Of a DNA stretch of 64,000 nt, positions 46,027-57,831 are shown in pieces. The notes beneath the pieces were generated by a model, which was not told where the DNA came from, searched no databases, and saw only the letters and a program-made list of their open reading frames with translations. The stretch spans positions 142,304,308 to 142,368,307 of the forward strand of contig NC_135717.1 in assembly GCF_964656455.1 (NCBI RefSeq), given 5' to 3'. Source of the stretch: Halichoerus grypus (taxonomy: Eukaryota > Chordata > Mammalia > Carnivora > Phocidae). The translations under genes and the position numbers were made by a program. Each line of letters starts with the position of its first letter. Position 1 is the stretch's first letter.

Positions 46027-46780
46027 TTTAAGATTTTTTATTTTATTATGTTATGTTAATCACCATACATTACATCATTAGTTTTTGATGTAGTGTTCCA
46101 CGATTCATTGTTTGCATATAACACCCTGTGCTCCATTCAATACGTGCCCTCTTGAATACCCATCACCAGGCTAACCCGTCCCCCCAACCCCCTCCCCTCT
46201 AGAACCCTCAGTTTGTTTCTCAGAGTCCATAGTCTCTCATGGTTCGTCTCCCCCTCCGATTCCCCTGCCTTCATTCTTCCCCTCCTGCTATCTTTTTTTT
46301 TTTTTTTTTAACATATAATGTATTATTTGATTCAGAGGTACAGATCTGTGATTCAACAGTCTTGGCACAATTCACAGCGCTTACAATAGCACATACCCTC
46401 CCCAATGTCCATCACCCAGCCACCCCATCCCTCCCACCCTCCACCACTCCAGCAACCCTCAGTTTGTTTCCTGAGATTAAGAATTCCTCATATCAGTGAG
46501 GTCATATGATACATGTCTTTCTCTGTTTGACTTATTTCGCTCAGCATAATACCCTCCAGTTCCATCCACGTCGTTGCAAATGGCAAGATTTCATTCTTTT
46601 TGATGGCTGTATAATATTTCATTGTGTATATATACCACATCTTCTTTAGCCATTCATCTGTCGATGGACATCTTGGCTCTTCCACAGTTTGGCTATTGTG
46701 GACATTGCTGCTATAAACATCAGGGTGCACGTACCCCTTCGGATCCCTACATTTTTATCTTTGGGGTAAATACCCAGTAG
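46027..46780 (-). mobile_element. 5'-truncated young L1, minus strand, with target-site duplication
   Basis: 754 bp between an 18-bp duplication with one mismatch (46009-46026 and 46781-46798). Minus-strand reading gives the ORF2 C-terminus, including the motif H-P-D-V-Y-S, the stretch Y-Y-T-A-I-K-K-N-E, and W-M-E-L-E (ORF 46488-46730), then a bipartite 3' UTR with an internal A-tract (T-run at about 46292-46309) and a terminal A-tail (T-run at 46021-46029). The truncation removes the endonuclease and reverse transcriptase, so it is dead. Confidence 0.95.
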
Positions 46781-47089
46781 TACCGCAGGAATATTTTTGA
46801 TAAAAAACTGATGTTACTAACACTAAAATGTCAATATTTTTCTATAATATTAGTGTTATAATGTTGAGGACTTATTAGAGATCATTTATTACTCTTCATT
46901 TTATGGGTGAGAAATATAAGGTGCAAAAAGTTATAAATTATTTTGGTCAAAGATACAAAAATAATTTCAAAGAAATAACTTGGATTATTTTCCTAACATA
47001 TCATTCGCCTTTCTCAATGTAAGTTTTCCAGTTTTCTTATATCCAGTGAATGGAAGCCATGCCAGAAAATCAAACTGGCATAAATAGTA

Positions 47090-47400
47090 TAGTATTTATT
47101 CATTAAAAAATACCTACTGATTAATTAGTTACAATGTGCCTGGAATTTGACTAGGCAGTGCATATTCAGAGGTGAAAGATACCTTCAGAAAACCATACTT
47201 CAGCAGAAGAGACAGGTAATTAAATAACAACACTGGAGAAGAAATATGATGATAGTGTAAGTAAAGTGTATCATGAAGTCTCAGAAAAGGGAAACAAAAT
47301 GCCACATCAAAGGATCATAGAAGACTTAATTAATGTTTGCATAGAGTTTTGAGTAATGGAGAGTTCTCTAGGCTATGAATGGATCAGTTTTAATCAAACT
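47090..47400 (-). mobile_element. L2 relic, antisense
   Basis: 'gtttacaatgtgcctgga'-like start, 'agagacaggtaattaaataa' and the following text fit antisense L2 3' UTR; diverged. Confidence 0.58.
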
Positions 47401-47815
47401 GCAGAACAAAAAAAAGACAAACTAATGATGAAGAAGAAGATAATAATAACTGGCAACCAGCAAGTGGTTAGGATGACTGACATTGGCACGTGATGATATG
47501 GCATTATATGATATAGAAAGGAAGCAGGCCTATATTCCCAGGCTATGCGAAGGAAAAACTTTTCCTAATGCTACTGGGGAGGTTTTGAAGACTTTTTTTT
47601 TCCGCAAAAAAGAACAACACAGGAGAGTACACTGAAATGGAGTGAGACTATAGACAAGAAGATTGAATTTAGGGGTTATAATAATAAGAGAATTGGTAAC
47701 AATGGAATTTGAAAATCAGAAAGAAATTCATAGATCAATTCTCAAGTTTGTGAAATCACTTCTGGAAATAACTGAGAATTCACTAAGTAGATATTAGTCA
47801 AGAAAATAAATGTAA
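47401..47815. other. Unassigned AT-rich DNA
   Basis: Nothing recognised. Confidence 0.4.
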
Positions 47816-47818
47816 TGG

Positions 47819-48006
47819 TGGCACCTGGGTGGCTCAGTAGGTTAAGTGTTTTGCCTTTGGCTCAGGTCATGATGCCAGGGTCCTGGGACAGAGCCCCGGA
47901 CCGGGATCTCTGCTCAGCAGGGAGTCTACTTCTCCTTCTTCCTCTGCCCCTGCTCCTGTGCTCTCTCCCACTCACTCTCTCTCTCAAATAAATAAAATCT
48001 TAAAAA
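47819..48006 (+). mobile_element. SINEC, plus strand
   Basis: GGTGGCACCTGGGTGGCTCAG head, CT-rich middle, AAATAAATAAAATC tail. The A-rich tail passes straight into a long purine tract; no clear flanking duplication was found. Confidence 0.93.
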
Positions 48007-48085
48007 AGAAAAGGAAAGGAAAGGAAAGAAAAGGAAAGAAAGAAAAGAAAAGAAAAGAAAAGAAAAGAAAAAAAAGAAAAGAAAA
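48002..48085. repeat. 84-nt pure purine tract, (GAAAA)n/(GGAAA)n
   Basis: Eighty-four consecutive A/G bases grown from the SINE tail. Lysine-rich ORFs across it are artefacts. Confidence 0.95.
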
Positions 48086-48091
48086 CAAAAG

Positions 48092-49945
48092 GAGATGGAC
48101 ACATTTTCTGATAACTGAGCTGCTTAGTTTCCTAAAAGGTCGGCACTGTCTTTAATGCAATCCTGTCCCTCCAACTACAACCTTTGGCCACAGTTAATTC
48201 GATCAAAAGTTGAAATAAAAGCAGCCATGATATTTGCTTAGAGAAACTTATGATTTTGGTGGTCTGACTTTAAGAGATGTGCTAATGCAATCCAGTGAGA
48301 GATGTAGAGATTGTTACTAGTGAGCTTTAAATTTTCCAGCTAGAAGATGATGTACCCTTAGGTTCTGGGGTCGATATTTGCAAGCTTCTGCAAACTTAGG
48401 ACTAAGCCAATCACTAGAGAAAGGAAGAGAGAACAGACATAAAAAAGGAGAATGAGATAAGAATCATGTAGTCCCTGAGAGACTGTCAGAGCAGCTTAAC
48501 TCCCAAAGTCCTGCCAGTTCTCATGAAGTCAAGTAGTCTTTCCTTCCCATGGTTGGGTTTTGTGAGGCTCTTCAAACATTCATAATCAATATCCCCTGTT
48601 CTTGATATGTTCACATGTATGTGTATACTGATTGCACCCAAAGGAACACTGGGTGGAAAATGCAATAAATCAATAAACAAACAAATAAGATACTATGCAG
48701 TTAGGAATTTCTTTTACTTATTAAGTTATTTAGCTTCTCTATGAATACCTAGGTACCAGAAGCATACCTCTTTTGGATAGTTATTCCATTTTCAGAATTT
48801 TAGGTATCCATTATTAGTAAGTTCCTGATATTATGATGGAATCTATCTTGATCTTCATTTTAATTACTGAAGCAAGAACTACACCTATTGTTTGTTTACC
48901 CCCAACCCTAACCTCCTTCTCTTAAGCAGAGTGGCTAGAAATGTTTTTAAATAGTTATTTGCCCCCTTCTCTCAACATATTAACTAAAGTAGCTTCTCAC
49001 CAATGAAAGCACAAGCCCTTTTATCTCAACCAAGAATTTGTCTCCATTTATCAAATGTCACTTAAGAGTATGTTTCTTATATATCTGGTTTTTAGCCAAA
49101 ATTTAGCTGACATTCCAACTTCAAATTACAACATTAGTATGAAATGCTGTGAAGGGGTACTTAACTTTCTGAACAAAGTAAGGTTCAGTTTCATATCCAA
49201 TGTCACTTGGCTGAAGAAAGAGATTAATAAAGTGCAGTGTGTAACCATGATGAAAGGGGCACTGGTTAAAATGTTCAAAATGCTTATAGGTATTCAGATA
49301 TGGTACTGTTATAAACAAGGCTGCAATATTTTAGTACAAAAGGATACTGTATAAATTTTCTCCTAAGATCATTTATGATTCTAGGGTCTATCAAATTTAT
49401 GTATAGAGAATATGTATATATTCTTTAAATGTTGTATGTCTTCAATACTCTTTTTATCCTATTATTTAGGCCCAGGTTATTTAAAAAAACAGTGCCACTG
49501 AACAGACCTCAAGATCTATAGCAAATAAATTCTGGTAGATTATACTCAGCTGAAGACTTTCCATAGTGATTTGCCACTACTTATGAGCTTTTAAAACTTG
49601 TAAGTTTTCAGGGTGGGAATAAAATTGGGTGCAAAAATTCCTCCTGATTAGAAATATTCCTAGAGTGATAAACGTGTGAAATATGAATTAGAGCTTATCA
49701 ATGGTATGGCGAAGATCCTCTTCAGTTATAATCATTTCTAAATTCAAATTTCCTTGCTTTAGCCATTGTCCTATCCTAGTGACCTTGCATACTAACACCC
49801 TATTTGTCTTTCATTTATCACTCCCTTGCTGGGCTTTTTACCAAGTTGAAAAATGGATGTAATGAAGGGGGCTGTGTTTTGAAATACTGTCATTACATTT
49901 TCTCTTCTTGGAAATTAAATTGTTTTCTTGTTAATTTTCATTCTT
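48092..49945. other. Unassigned DNA, ~1.85 kb
   Basis: No repeat family recognised with confidence. A 99-codon ORF at 49055-49354 (+) and 65-codon antisense ORF have no domain. The TTATAAACAAGGCTGCAAT stretch at about 49309-49327 hints at an L1 scrap. Confidence 0.4.
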
Positions 49946-49957
49946 TTGGAATTCTTT

Positions 49958-50152
49958 TTTTTTTTTTAAGATTTTATTTATTTATTTTACAGAGAGAGAG
50001 AGAACAAGCAGGGGGAGCAGCAGAGGGAGAGAGAGAAGCAGGTGCCCCGCTGAGTAGGGAGCCTGACACAGGGCTCTATCCCAGGACCCTGGGATCATGA
50101 CCTGAGCCAAAGCCAGATGCTTAACCAACTGAGCCACCCAGGCGCCCCTCTC
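49958..50152 (-). mobile_element. SINEC, minus strand
   Basis: T-run, AAGATTTTATTTATTTATTTT, head ending CCACCCAGGCGCCCC. Perfect 12-bp duplication ttggaattcttt at 49946-49957 and 50153-50164. Confidence 0.96.
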
Positions 50153-50279
50153 TTGGAATTCTTTAGAGAAGGCTATAAAGGACCTCAAAGACTAACAACT
50201 CATTACTGAACTTTAAGTTTCAAACTTAAGTCAAGAATTCATTGGAAAAATATCTATTCATATCTTCTGTCCATTTTTT

Positions 50280-50482
50280 TTTTTTTTTTTTAAAGATTTT
50301 TTATTTATTTATTTGAGACAGAGAGAATGAGAGAGAGAGAGCACATGAGAGGGGGGAGGGTCAGAGGGAGAAGCAGGCTCCTTGCTGAGCAGGGAGCCCG
50401 ATGCGGGACTCGATCCAGGGACTCCAGGATCATGACCTGAGCCGAAGGCAGTCGCTTAACCAACTGAGCCACCCAGGCGCCC
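50280..50482 (-). mobile_element. SINEC nested in L1
   Basis: Perfect 16-bp duplication cttctgtccatttttt at 50264-50279 and 50483-50498. The L1 reads through once the SINE and one duplication copy are removed. Confidence 0.97.
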
Positions 50483-50691
50483 CTTCTGTCCATTTTTTAA
50501 TTGGATTATTTATTTTTGGGGTGTTGAGTTTCATAAGTTCTTTATGTATTTTGGAATACTAACCCTTTATCAGATATGTCACTTGCAAACATCTTCTCTC
50601 TTTCTTTAGGTTGTCTTTTAGTTTTGTTGTTTCCTTCGCTATGAAGAAGCTTTTTATTTTGACGAAGTCCCAATAGTTTACGTTTACTTTT

Positions 50692-50884
50692 TTTTTTTTT
50701 TTAAAGATTTTGTTTATTTATTTATTTGACAGAGCGAAACAGCATGAGAGGGGATAGGGTCAGAGGGAGAAGCAGGCTCCCCGCTGAGCCGGGAGCCCAA
50801 CGTGGGACTCGATCCCAGGACTCCGGGATCATGACCTGAGCCGAAGGCAGTTGCTTAACCAACTGAGCCACCCAGGTGCCCTTC
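50692..50884 (-). mobile_element. SINEC nested in L1
   Basis: 17-bp duplication (agtttacgtttactttt) at 50675-50691 and 50885-50901, inside the inverted L1 part. Confidence 0.97.
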
Positions 50885-51374
50885 AGTTTACGTTTACTTT
50901 TGTTTCCCTTGACTCAGGAGACATATCTAGTAAGAAGTTGTTACAGCCAAGTTCAAAGAGGTTACTGCCTGTGTTCTCTTCTAGGATTTTAATGGTTTCC
51001 TGTGTTACATTTAGGTCTTTAATCAATTTTGAATTTATTTTTGTGTACGGTGTAAGAAATTGGTCCAGTTTCATTCTTTTGCATGTTTCTGTCCAGTTTT
51101 CCCAACCCTATTTGTTGACGAGACTGTCTTTTTCCCATTGGATATTCTTTCCTACTTTGTCAAAGATTAATTGACCATATAATTTGGGTTCTATTCTGTT
51201 CCATTGATCTATGTGTGTTTTTGTGTTGGTATCATACTGTTTTGATCACTACAGCTTCATAATATAACTTGAAGTCTGGAATTGTGACGCTTCCAACTTT
51301 GCTTTTCTTTTTAAAGATTGCTTTGACTAATTGGGATCTTTTATGGTTCCATACAAATTTTAGGATTGTTTATT

Positions 51375-51650
51375 CTAACTGTTGGTGGGAATGCAAACTG
51401 GTGTAGCCACTCTGGAAAACAGTATGGAGTTTCCTCAAAAAGTTAAAAATAGAACTAGCCTACCATCCAGCAATTGCACTATTAGATATTTACCCAAGGT
51501 ACACAAAAATACCAATTCAAAGGGATACATGCACCCTGATGTTTATAGCAGTATTATCTACAATAGCCAAATTATGGAAACAGCCCAACTGTTCATCGAC
51601 TGATGAATGGATAAAGAACAAGTGGTGTGTGTGTGTGTGTGTGCGCGTGC

Positions 51651-51682
<32 letters not shown>

Positions 51683-52112
51683 GTATATATATATGAAATG
51701 GAATATTACTTAGTCATGAAAAAGAATGAAATCTTACCTTTTTTAAGGATGTGGATGGAGCTACAGAGTATTATGTTAAGTGCAATAAGTCAGTCAGAGA
51801 AAGACAAATACCATATGATTTCACTCATATGTGGAATTTAAGAAACAAAACAAACAAGCATAGGGGGGATAAAAGGGAGAGAGGGGCAAACCAAGAAACA
51901 GACTCTTAATTATAGACAACAAACTGATGGTTACCAGAGGGGAGGTGTGTGAGGGGATGAGGTAAATAGGTGATGGGGATGAAGGAGGGACTTGTGATGA
52001 GCACCAGCTATTGTATGTAAGCGTCGAATCACTAAATCATACACCTGAAGCTAATATTACACTGTATGTTAACTAACTGGAATTTAAATAAAAACTTAAA
52101 AACTTGTAGGAA
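51375..52112 (+). mobile_element. 3' part of the twin-primed L1
   Basis: Starts 'actgttggtgggaatgcaaa', runs through the ORF2 C-terminus (ORF 51539-51841: E-I-L-P-F-L-R-M-W-M-E-L) into the carnivore L1 3' UTR ('cgaatcactaaatcatacac', 'attacactgtatgttaacta', 'ggaatttaaataaaaactta'). Continuous with the preceding inverted piece except for a missing few hundred bp. Confidence 0.92.
51623..51695. repeat. (GT)n/(TA)n compound microsatellite inside L1
   Basis: GT dinucleotides with GC interruptions, then TA-rich text. It sits where L1 ORF2 normally reads 'gtggtatatatacacaatgg', so the seed sequence is the L1 itself. Confidence 0.95.
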
Positions 52113-52319
52113 ATAAATTTTTATGCACACAAAAAAAAACTCATAAAACTTTTACTCAAAAGCTTTTCTAGAATCAACCAAAGTAGAATTTATGTCTGTC
52201 AAGAACCAAACCTGAGATAACAGACCATGAAGTCAGAAGAAAGTCCAGATAAAGTAACTGACATACAAGCAGATTTAGGTAGATTGAATCAATTCAGGCT
52301 GATTGAAGAAACTGTTCTT

Positions 52320-52533
52320 CTTCTTCTTTTTTTTTTTTTTTTTAAAGATTTTCTTTATTCATTTTGACAGAGAGAGAGACAGCGAGAGAGGGAACACAAG
52401 CAGGGGGAGTGGGAGAGGGAGAAGCAGGCTTCCCGCGGAGCAGGGAGCCCAAAGCAGGGCTCGATCCCAGGACTCTGGGATCATGACCTGAGCTGAAGGC
52501 AGACGCTTAACAACTGAGCCACCCAGGCGCCCC
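52320..52533 (-). mobile_element. SINEC, minus strand
   Basis: Long T-run, AAAGATTTTCTTTATTCATTTTGACAG-type start and head ending CCACCCAGGCGCCCC. 14-bp duplication with one mismatch at 52306-52319 and 52534-52547. Confidence 0.96.
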
Positions 52534-52547
52534 AAGAAACTGATCTT

Positions 52548-54729
52548 GAGAAGTTTCCCACTTTCCTCTGTATAGTCCTCAAGAGCCTCAACACCCTCAG
52601 AGAAGTCCCAGTTTTATCAGGTGCTGTGACTACCATAATACAACAAGGTAATGGCTGAAGAAGTTGTCTAGATGAAAACACATGAGAGCATGCTCAGCAG
52701 ATCTGGCAGATCTGACACAACCCCGACAGCAGAATAAAATACATAGTTAAACTCTTCAGGGCAATGGGCACCAAAGGATTTACAGAAGTTCTATGAGTGC
52801 TGGTGAATTTCAAGAGGCCTGACTTCAGGATAAGAGGATCCCAGAGTTTGGGAACTCTTGACTCCAGGCAAAGGCCAGGTCTATACTCATGGGCACTGGG
52901 TTCTAGAACAATATGTGGAAGATCAGATCGCCAACTTCAGTGGACACCAGGTAATGATGTCCAATTTCCTGGAAGGCAAAATTTCACTGTAACTGATTCT
53001 ATGAGATCATGGTGAGACACCTAAAATAAAGAAAATCTAACTCAAAACTACAAAAACACCTAAGCTTCCCTTTCTATCTATGCAGATGTTATGTGGGCAA
53101 GGAGGGAAAGAAGAAAATTCATGAGCATGGACAGATTCTCACCCCCCCCCCCGCCCCCGCCACCACCACCAAAAAAAAGGAAAAAAAATACCCCACAACT
53201 GAGTAACTCTGTAAACATTAGACTATTTTAAACTAAAGGAGAACTGAGGTTTCTTTTATGATGCTATCAACATTTCTTCATATGAGGAAAAAAAGCTTCA
53301 AGAATAAGAAGATATTCATTATAGAAAATAAGGAATTTTGTAGGACTTTTATTTTCTTTCACATTTAGGCATTGTATGAAAATTTCAGTTCTATTATATG
53401 ACTTATAACTTCAAAAACTTACTCATGCTGTCTTTGTTGTAGCTGAGTACAAATCTACCTTTTATATGTGACACTAGAATAAAATACAAGGTAACCACTA
53501 GGAAAAATGCATTTCACTAAATCAGGCAAGTCATAAAAGATGAGCAAAGCCAGATTTTCAAATCTGTTCCTCAAATTCATCTTCACACATCATCACAGCT
53601 AAGTCTTCAGTGAAAATATGGGTGTCATAAATATAGTCAGCATCTTAGCATGCATAAAATACACTATAAGAATCAATTATCAAAGCACTTAATATTCATC
53701 AAAAGTCACAACAAAGCAGACAACTATTATTTACTTCCATATCAGATTGGTTTAAGATAAACATGAAACAAGATAAATGTATTGTTGTTCTGAACTATCA
53801 ACACAGTAATCCTTACTAGCTCAGAATAATTTCCACATTTTAATCTACACATTTTACATACTCATGAATATTTAATATTTAACATAAACTGTAATTTTCA
53901 TCTAAGACTTTTATTGTGCTTTACAAATAAAGCTTTTAATTATATTTTCCAAACTACTCAAGTACCATACTAAAAACTATCAACCACCTTATTTTAGACA
54001 CCAGCTAAAGATGTCTTGTTTTCCCCACAATGACTTTACTACAGAAAATCAAAAATAGAAACTTTCTCTTAAAGTTCCAAATTTTTTTTTATTGAGAAGA
54101 ATAAAATTATTCAATTTCTTAAGGAATAAAAAGATATGAATGACAAATTAGCTACTGTAGATTACCAAATTAGTACTATATATTGCATAATATATATTAA
54201 ATGTGAAAATTAAACATTTTTTAAAAATCATGAATGATTCCCTGCCTGTGCCTGACAAGTTTATGATTTTACATCAGTAAATATTAATCTATCAGGCACA
54301 TACTGTTTGTACCACATAGCCCTAAAACATAATTAGACAGTATAAGGAAAACGAATCAAAACTAAATATCTTCCAATAAAGCACTTAAATACACATGTAT
54401 TTTATAGATGACACAAAAAATTTAACCAGAAACAGTGACAGGGTAAAAGAATAATTATTTAATGTGATATAAGGTTAAAAAACTCTGCTGGGACAATTAT
54501 GTAGTAGATGAAATCCAGTATTAAGCATTTGATTCATTTTTCCCATTTTTTTCATAAATTCTCCCCACTGGCAATCCAGACCCAGCCCCCAAACCCCTTA
54601 CTCCCTAACTAATAGGAAAAAAAGAGAGAAATAAAGGAAGGAAAAGAGGTAAGGGAGGGAAAGAGAGAAAAATACAGTGTTGCCTGAACTAGAGCCAAAG
54701 ACATCCATCCAAGAAGACATGAGCTCTTT
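52548..54729. other. Unassigned DNA, ~2.2 kb
   Basis: 52600-53020 is GC-richer with a 72-codon ORF (52797-53015) lacking a recognised domain; it may be an old repeat. 53200-54560 is very AT-rich with nothing recognised. Confidence 0.4.
53142..53160. repeat. Poly(C)/CG-interrupted tract
   Basis: Eleven consecutive C, then CGCCCCCGC; followed by CCACCACCACC and an A-run. Error-prone sequence. Confidence 0.92.
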
Positions 54730-55040
54730 CTCACTTCTGTGCCTTTGCCCATGCAATGTCCCCTCGTTGGATTCCCTCTCCGGCTCTCCACCAACATTGT
54801 GTAAATAATTTACTCATCTAATCCAGATCCCTGAGATGCCTCTCCACACCTCCTGGTAAACTTAGGATGCTCTTATTCTACCACTAACACACCTCTAGTA
54901 GAGTGCAGATCACAAAGTATTTTGAGAATCCCTTCTTCCCATTAGCCTGGAGAGAGTTCTTTATTTCACCAGTGTCTTCCAGGGCCTGGCACAATGCCTG
55001 GCCTGTGCAGATATTCACCAGAACAAGACCCTTGAGCTTT
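54730..55040 (+). mobile_element. L2 relic
   Basis: 'tctgtgcctttgcccatgca', 'tcttccagggcctggcacaa' and 'tgcctggcctgtgcagatat' fit L2 sense order. Confidence 0.62.
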
Positions 55041-55254
55041 GAGGAACAAGGGAGCTGCCTAGCTATGAGGGATCTCAAGGCATGACATTTCCTTACTGAG
55101 TTTTCCTTAGATTAGTATCTTTCCTACAATCTTGTATGGTTGAGCATTTGATTTGGGTAGCATGCTGAGAGTGGATCCATGTCTTAAACTTAGACTTATG
55201 TCAACCATATTCATAATTTGATACAAGCACAAGCTCCAACAAGTGAATAATAGG

Positions 55255-55505
55255 CATCACAGCATAGTGGTTCAGGTTACAACCCCTCGATCATATTTTA
55301 TTAAATCAAATGTTGTCATCCCCACTAGCTGCTAGTGTTAGAAAGTTACTATATCCAATAAGTCTGTTTCCTCATTTCTAAAATAAGCATAATAATAGCT
55401 CAAAAGTTGGTTTTGAATATTAAAAAAAGATAAGGTAGGATAAATACATAGCACAATCACTGCATGTTCACCATAAACAGCAAATGTTGATATTATCATG
55501 ACAAT
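55255..55505 (+). mobile_element. MIR relic
   Basis: 'cagcatagtggttcaggtta', 'gtttcctcatttctaaaata', 'agcataataatagctc', 'aaatacatagcacaatcact' give the whole MIR order. Confidence 0.85.
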
Positions 55506-55554
55506 AACAAAGGCAAAGAAGATGAAGTTGTAGATCTTGATGATTAATTAATTC

Positions 55555-56670
55555 CTTTATTAAACATATTCTTATTGAGTGTCAGTCAGTATTCTAGATA
55601 TTTGGATATATCCGTGTACAAAACATTATGGAGTTTATATTCTGGTAGGGATGGAGATAAATGTAAAAATTCAATAAATACATATATATTTTATATAACA
55701 TATTTTATATAATAAGAACGAAGATGATAAGTGCTTTGGTGAAAATAATAGAGAAAGTACAGGGAGACTGAAAATGCTGAGGATGAGGAGAGAGAAGAGG
55801 AGTTTAAATTTTAAATTGGGAAGTCCCTGTCAGTCTCATTAAAAAGATGCTATTTGAACAAAGACTTGGAGGAGGTGAGCATGCAGATTTCAGGCATAAA
55901 ATCATTTGGTATAGTTAACAGCAAATGCAAAGTTCTTAAAGTATAAAGCCCTGACTTATTTTGTGGAACAAGATGGGGGCCAGTATAGCCTGAGTGGGGT
56001 GAACTAGGAGAAGATAGTATGAGGTGAAGCCAGAGCATGAATTTCGTTCTGTAGGTCATTTTATGAATTTAGGATTTTATTTGGAAGGATATGAGAAGGC
56101 TTTGGAGAGTTCTGAGCACAAAAATAACAAGAACTGACAGTTTTTTTTTTTTTTTTTTAGAGATTTTTTATTTATTTATTTGAGAGAGACAGAATGAGAG
56201 AGAGCAAGCACATGAGAGGGGGGAGGGTCAGAGGGAGAAGCAGACTCCCTGCCGAGCAGGGAGCCCGATGCGGGACTCGATCCAGGGACTCCAGGATCAT
56301 GACCTGAGCCGAAGGCAGTCGCTTAACCAACTGAGCCACCCAGGCGCCCAAGAACTGACAGTTTTAACATCACTCTGACTTCTGTGATAAGGATAGACCG
56401 TAAAGAGACAAGAGTAGAAGCAAGGTTTATGGTGTATGGTTAGACAATCCTGTAATAATCCAGAAGAGAGGTGACTGCTCAGAGCAGGTGGTAGCAACAT
56501 AAATGGTAAGATCTGGTCAGATTTCTGGATATGTGAGATCACCAAGTGGCCAAGAACTGGGCTCTGAGGTACTCCAGTACTAAGAGGTCTGGGAAGGAGA
56601 AATACCAGCAAAGGAAATTGAGAAGGAAGAATCAGTTAAGTAGGAGAAAAACTTAGTATGATTTTTCCCC
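55555..56670 (-). mobile_element. L2 LINE relic, antisense, split by a SINE
   Basis: Antisense L2 3' UTR and ORF end: 'tattctggtagggatggaga', 'gataagtgctttggtgaaaa', 'tgaacaaagacttggaggag', 'aagatgggggccagtatagc'; then after the SINE 'tcactctgacttctgtgata', 'aatcctgtaataatccagaa', 'ctgaggtactccagtactaa'. Net L2 length about 0.9 kb. Confidence 0.85.
56145..56349 (-). mobile_element. SINEC nested in L2
   Basis: Perfect 16-bp duplication aagaactgacagtttt at 56129-56144 and 56350-56365. It shares the 'cgatccagggactccaggat' variant with the SINE at 50280, suggesting the same subfamily. Confidence 0.97.
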
Positions 56671-57627
56671 CAACTAGCATCAACAGCATCACAGGGGAAA
56701 GGCAATTCTTTGGTCTACTCATGCTGTAAGGAATCAGTAGCTTCAGGATGGTGCCAACAATTCATGTTTTTGTAACTCTTTCAGATCATTCTAAGCATGT
56801 TTAAGCCTTAGAGGTACAGTTGGATTTGTGGTAAAATGGAAGAACTTGCACTGATTCTCTTAAATGTTAGTAAACTATGATTGAGCCTGTGTGAAGAACC
56901 AGACACTCCACTAGATACAGTATCAAACAGACATTCAGTGAGCTCATGCTCTAAGATGTTACTACACTCAGATTAATGCTTTTACATACTTTTATATTTC
57001 TTATTTTCTCATTTTACATTTCCTTTCAGGAATGATTGCTTGGAGCAGATTTTATCCTCCCAAGTTGATTTCACTAACTTCAATTCCTTTCCATTAAATC
57101 TGATTAAAGCAACAAAAATGTAACTAAGGTTTTTACCCATCTAGGGATAATTAGTATTCCAAAAGAGAGCTTGTTTACCCAAATGAATTCTCTCAGTGGA
57201 GAGAAAGAGAGAGAGGGAAGGAGAGATGTTTGTATTAATTGCCTATTTCAGGCAGATTCTATACTTCTCACCAACTCCCACTCTTGCCTTCACCAAAGCA
57301 AACAAACCAAATAAAATGACAAATAGCAAGGGAATAAACATAACTCAGGGAGTAGATACATGACAGATCTTTGAAATTTTCTTTTAATATTTAAGGAAGG
57401 TAAAAAGATTTAACATAAGAGTTAGCAGTTAAGAATGGAAACAACTGTGCTTGATATTAGCCCAACAACAAATTCGGGGAAAGTGATTTAATCTCTCAGA
57501 ACCTCCTCATGTTCAACATTAAATATGTATACAACTAGAAAAACTTCCCTGTAAACTCACCATGAGGGCTCTCATATGTGACAGTACCTTGTCACTCCAA
57601 GAACTAAGCAAAGATTAAGTTCCTATT
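56671..57627. other. Unassigned DNA
   Basis: No family or gene recognised. Confidence 0.4.
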
Positions 57628-57642
57628 AAAATAGATAGAAGA

Positions 57643-57831
57643 GAGGCTCCTGGGTGGCTCAGTCGGTTAAGCATCTGACTCTTGATTTCAGCTCAGGTCA
57701 TGATCTCAGGGTTGTGGGATCGAGCCCCCATCAGGTTCCATGCTCAGCATAGAGTCTGCTTGAGATTCTCTCCCTCTCCCTTTGCCCCTCCCCCGGGTCT
57801 CTCTCTCAAATTAATAAATAAAATTTCTTTA
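57643..57831 (+). mobile_element. SINEC of older subfamily, plus strand
   Basis: 'ctcttgatttcagctcaggt' subfamily; 15-bp duplication with one mismatch at 57628-57642 and 57832-57846. Confidence 0.95.

Larger units (their letters stand above)
50242..51374 (-). mobile_element. Inverted 5' part of a twin-primed L1
   Basis: Antisense L1 ORF2 text: the minus-strand ORF at 50883-51074 reads M-K-L-D-Q-F-L-T-P-Y-T-K-I-N-S-K, an ORF2 landmark. Left end near 50242 ('ttggaaaaatatctattca'). Two SINEs interrupt it. At about 51374 the orientation flips and the same L1 continues on the plus strand. Confidence 0.9.

Noticed and set aside
48002..48085. CRISPR or other regular-spacer array
   Set aside because: All periodic arrays here are simple microsatellites; none has conserved repeats with unique spacers, and the genome is mammalian.
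47958..48155. Lysine-rich 65-codon ORF
   Set aside because: It translates a SINE tail and a purine microsatellite.
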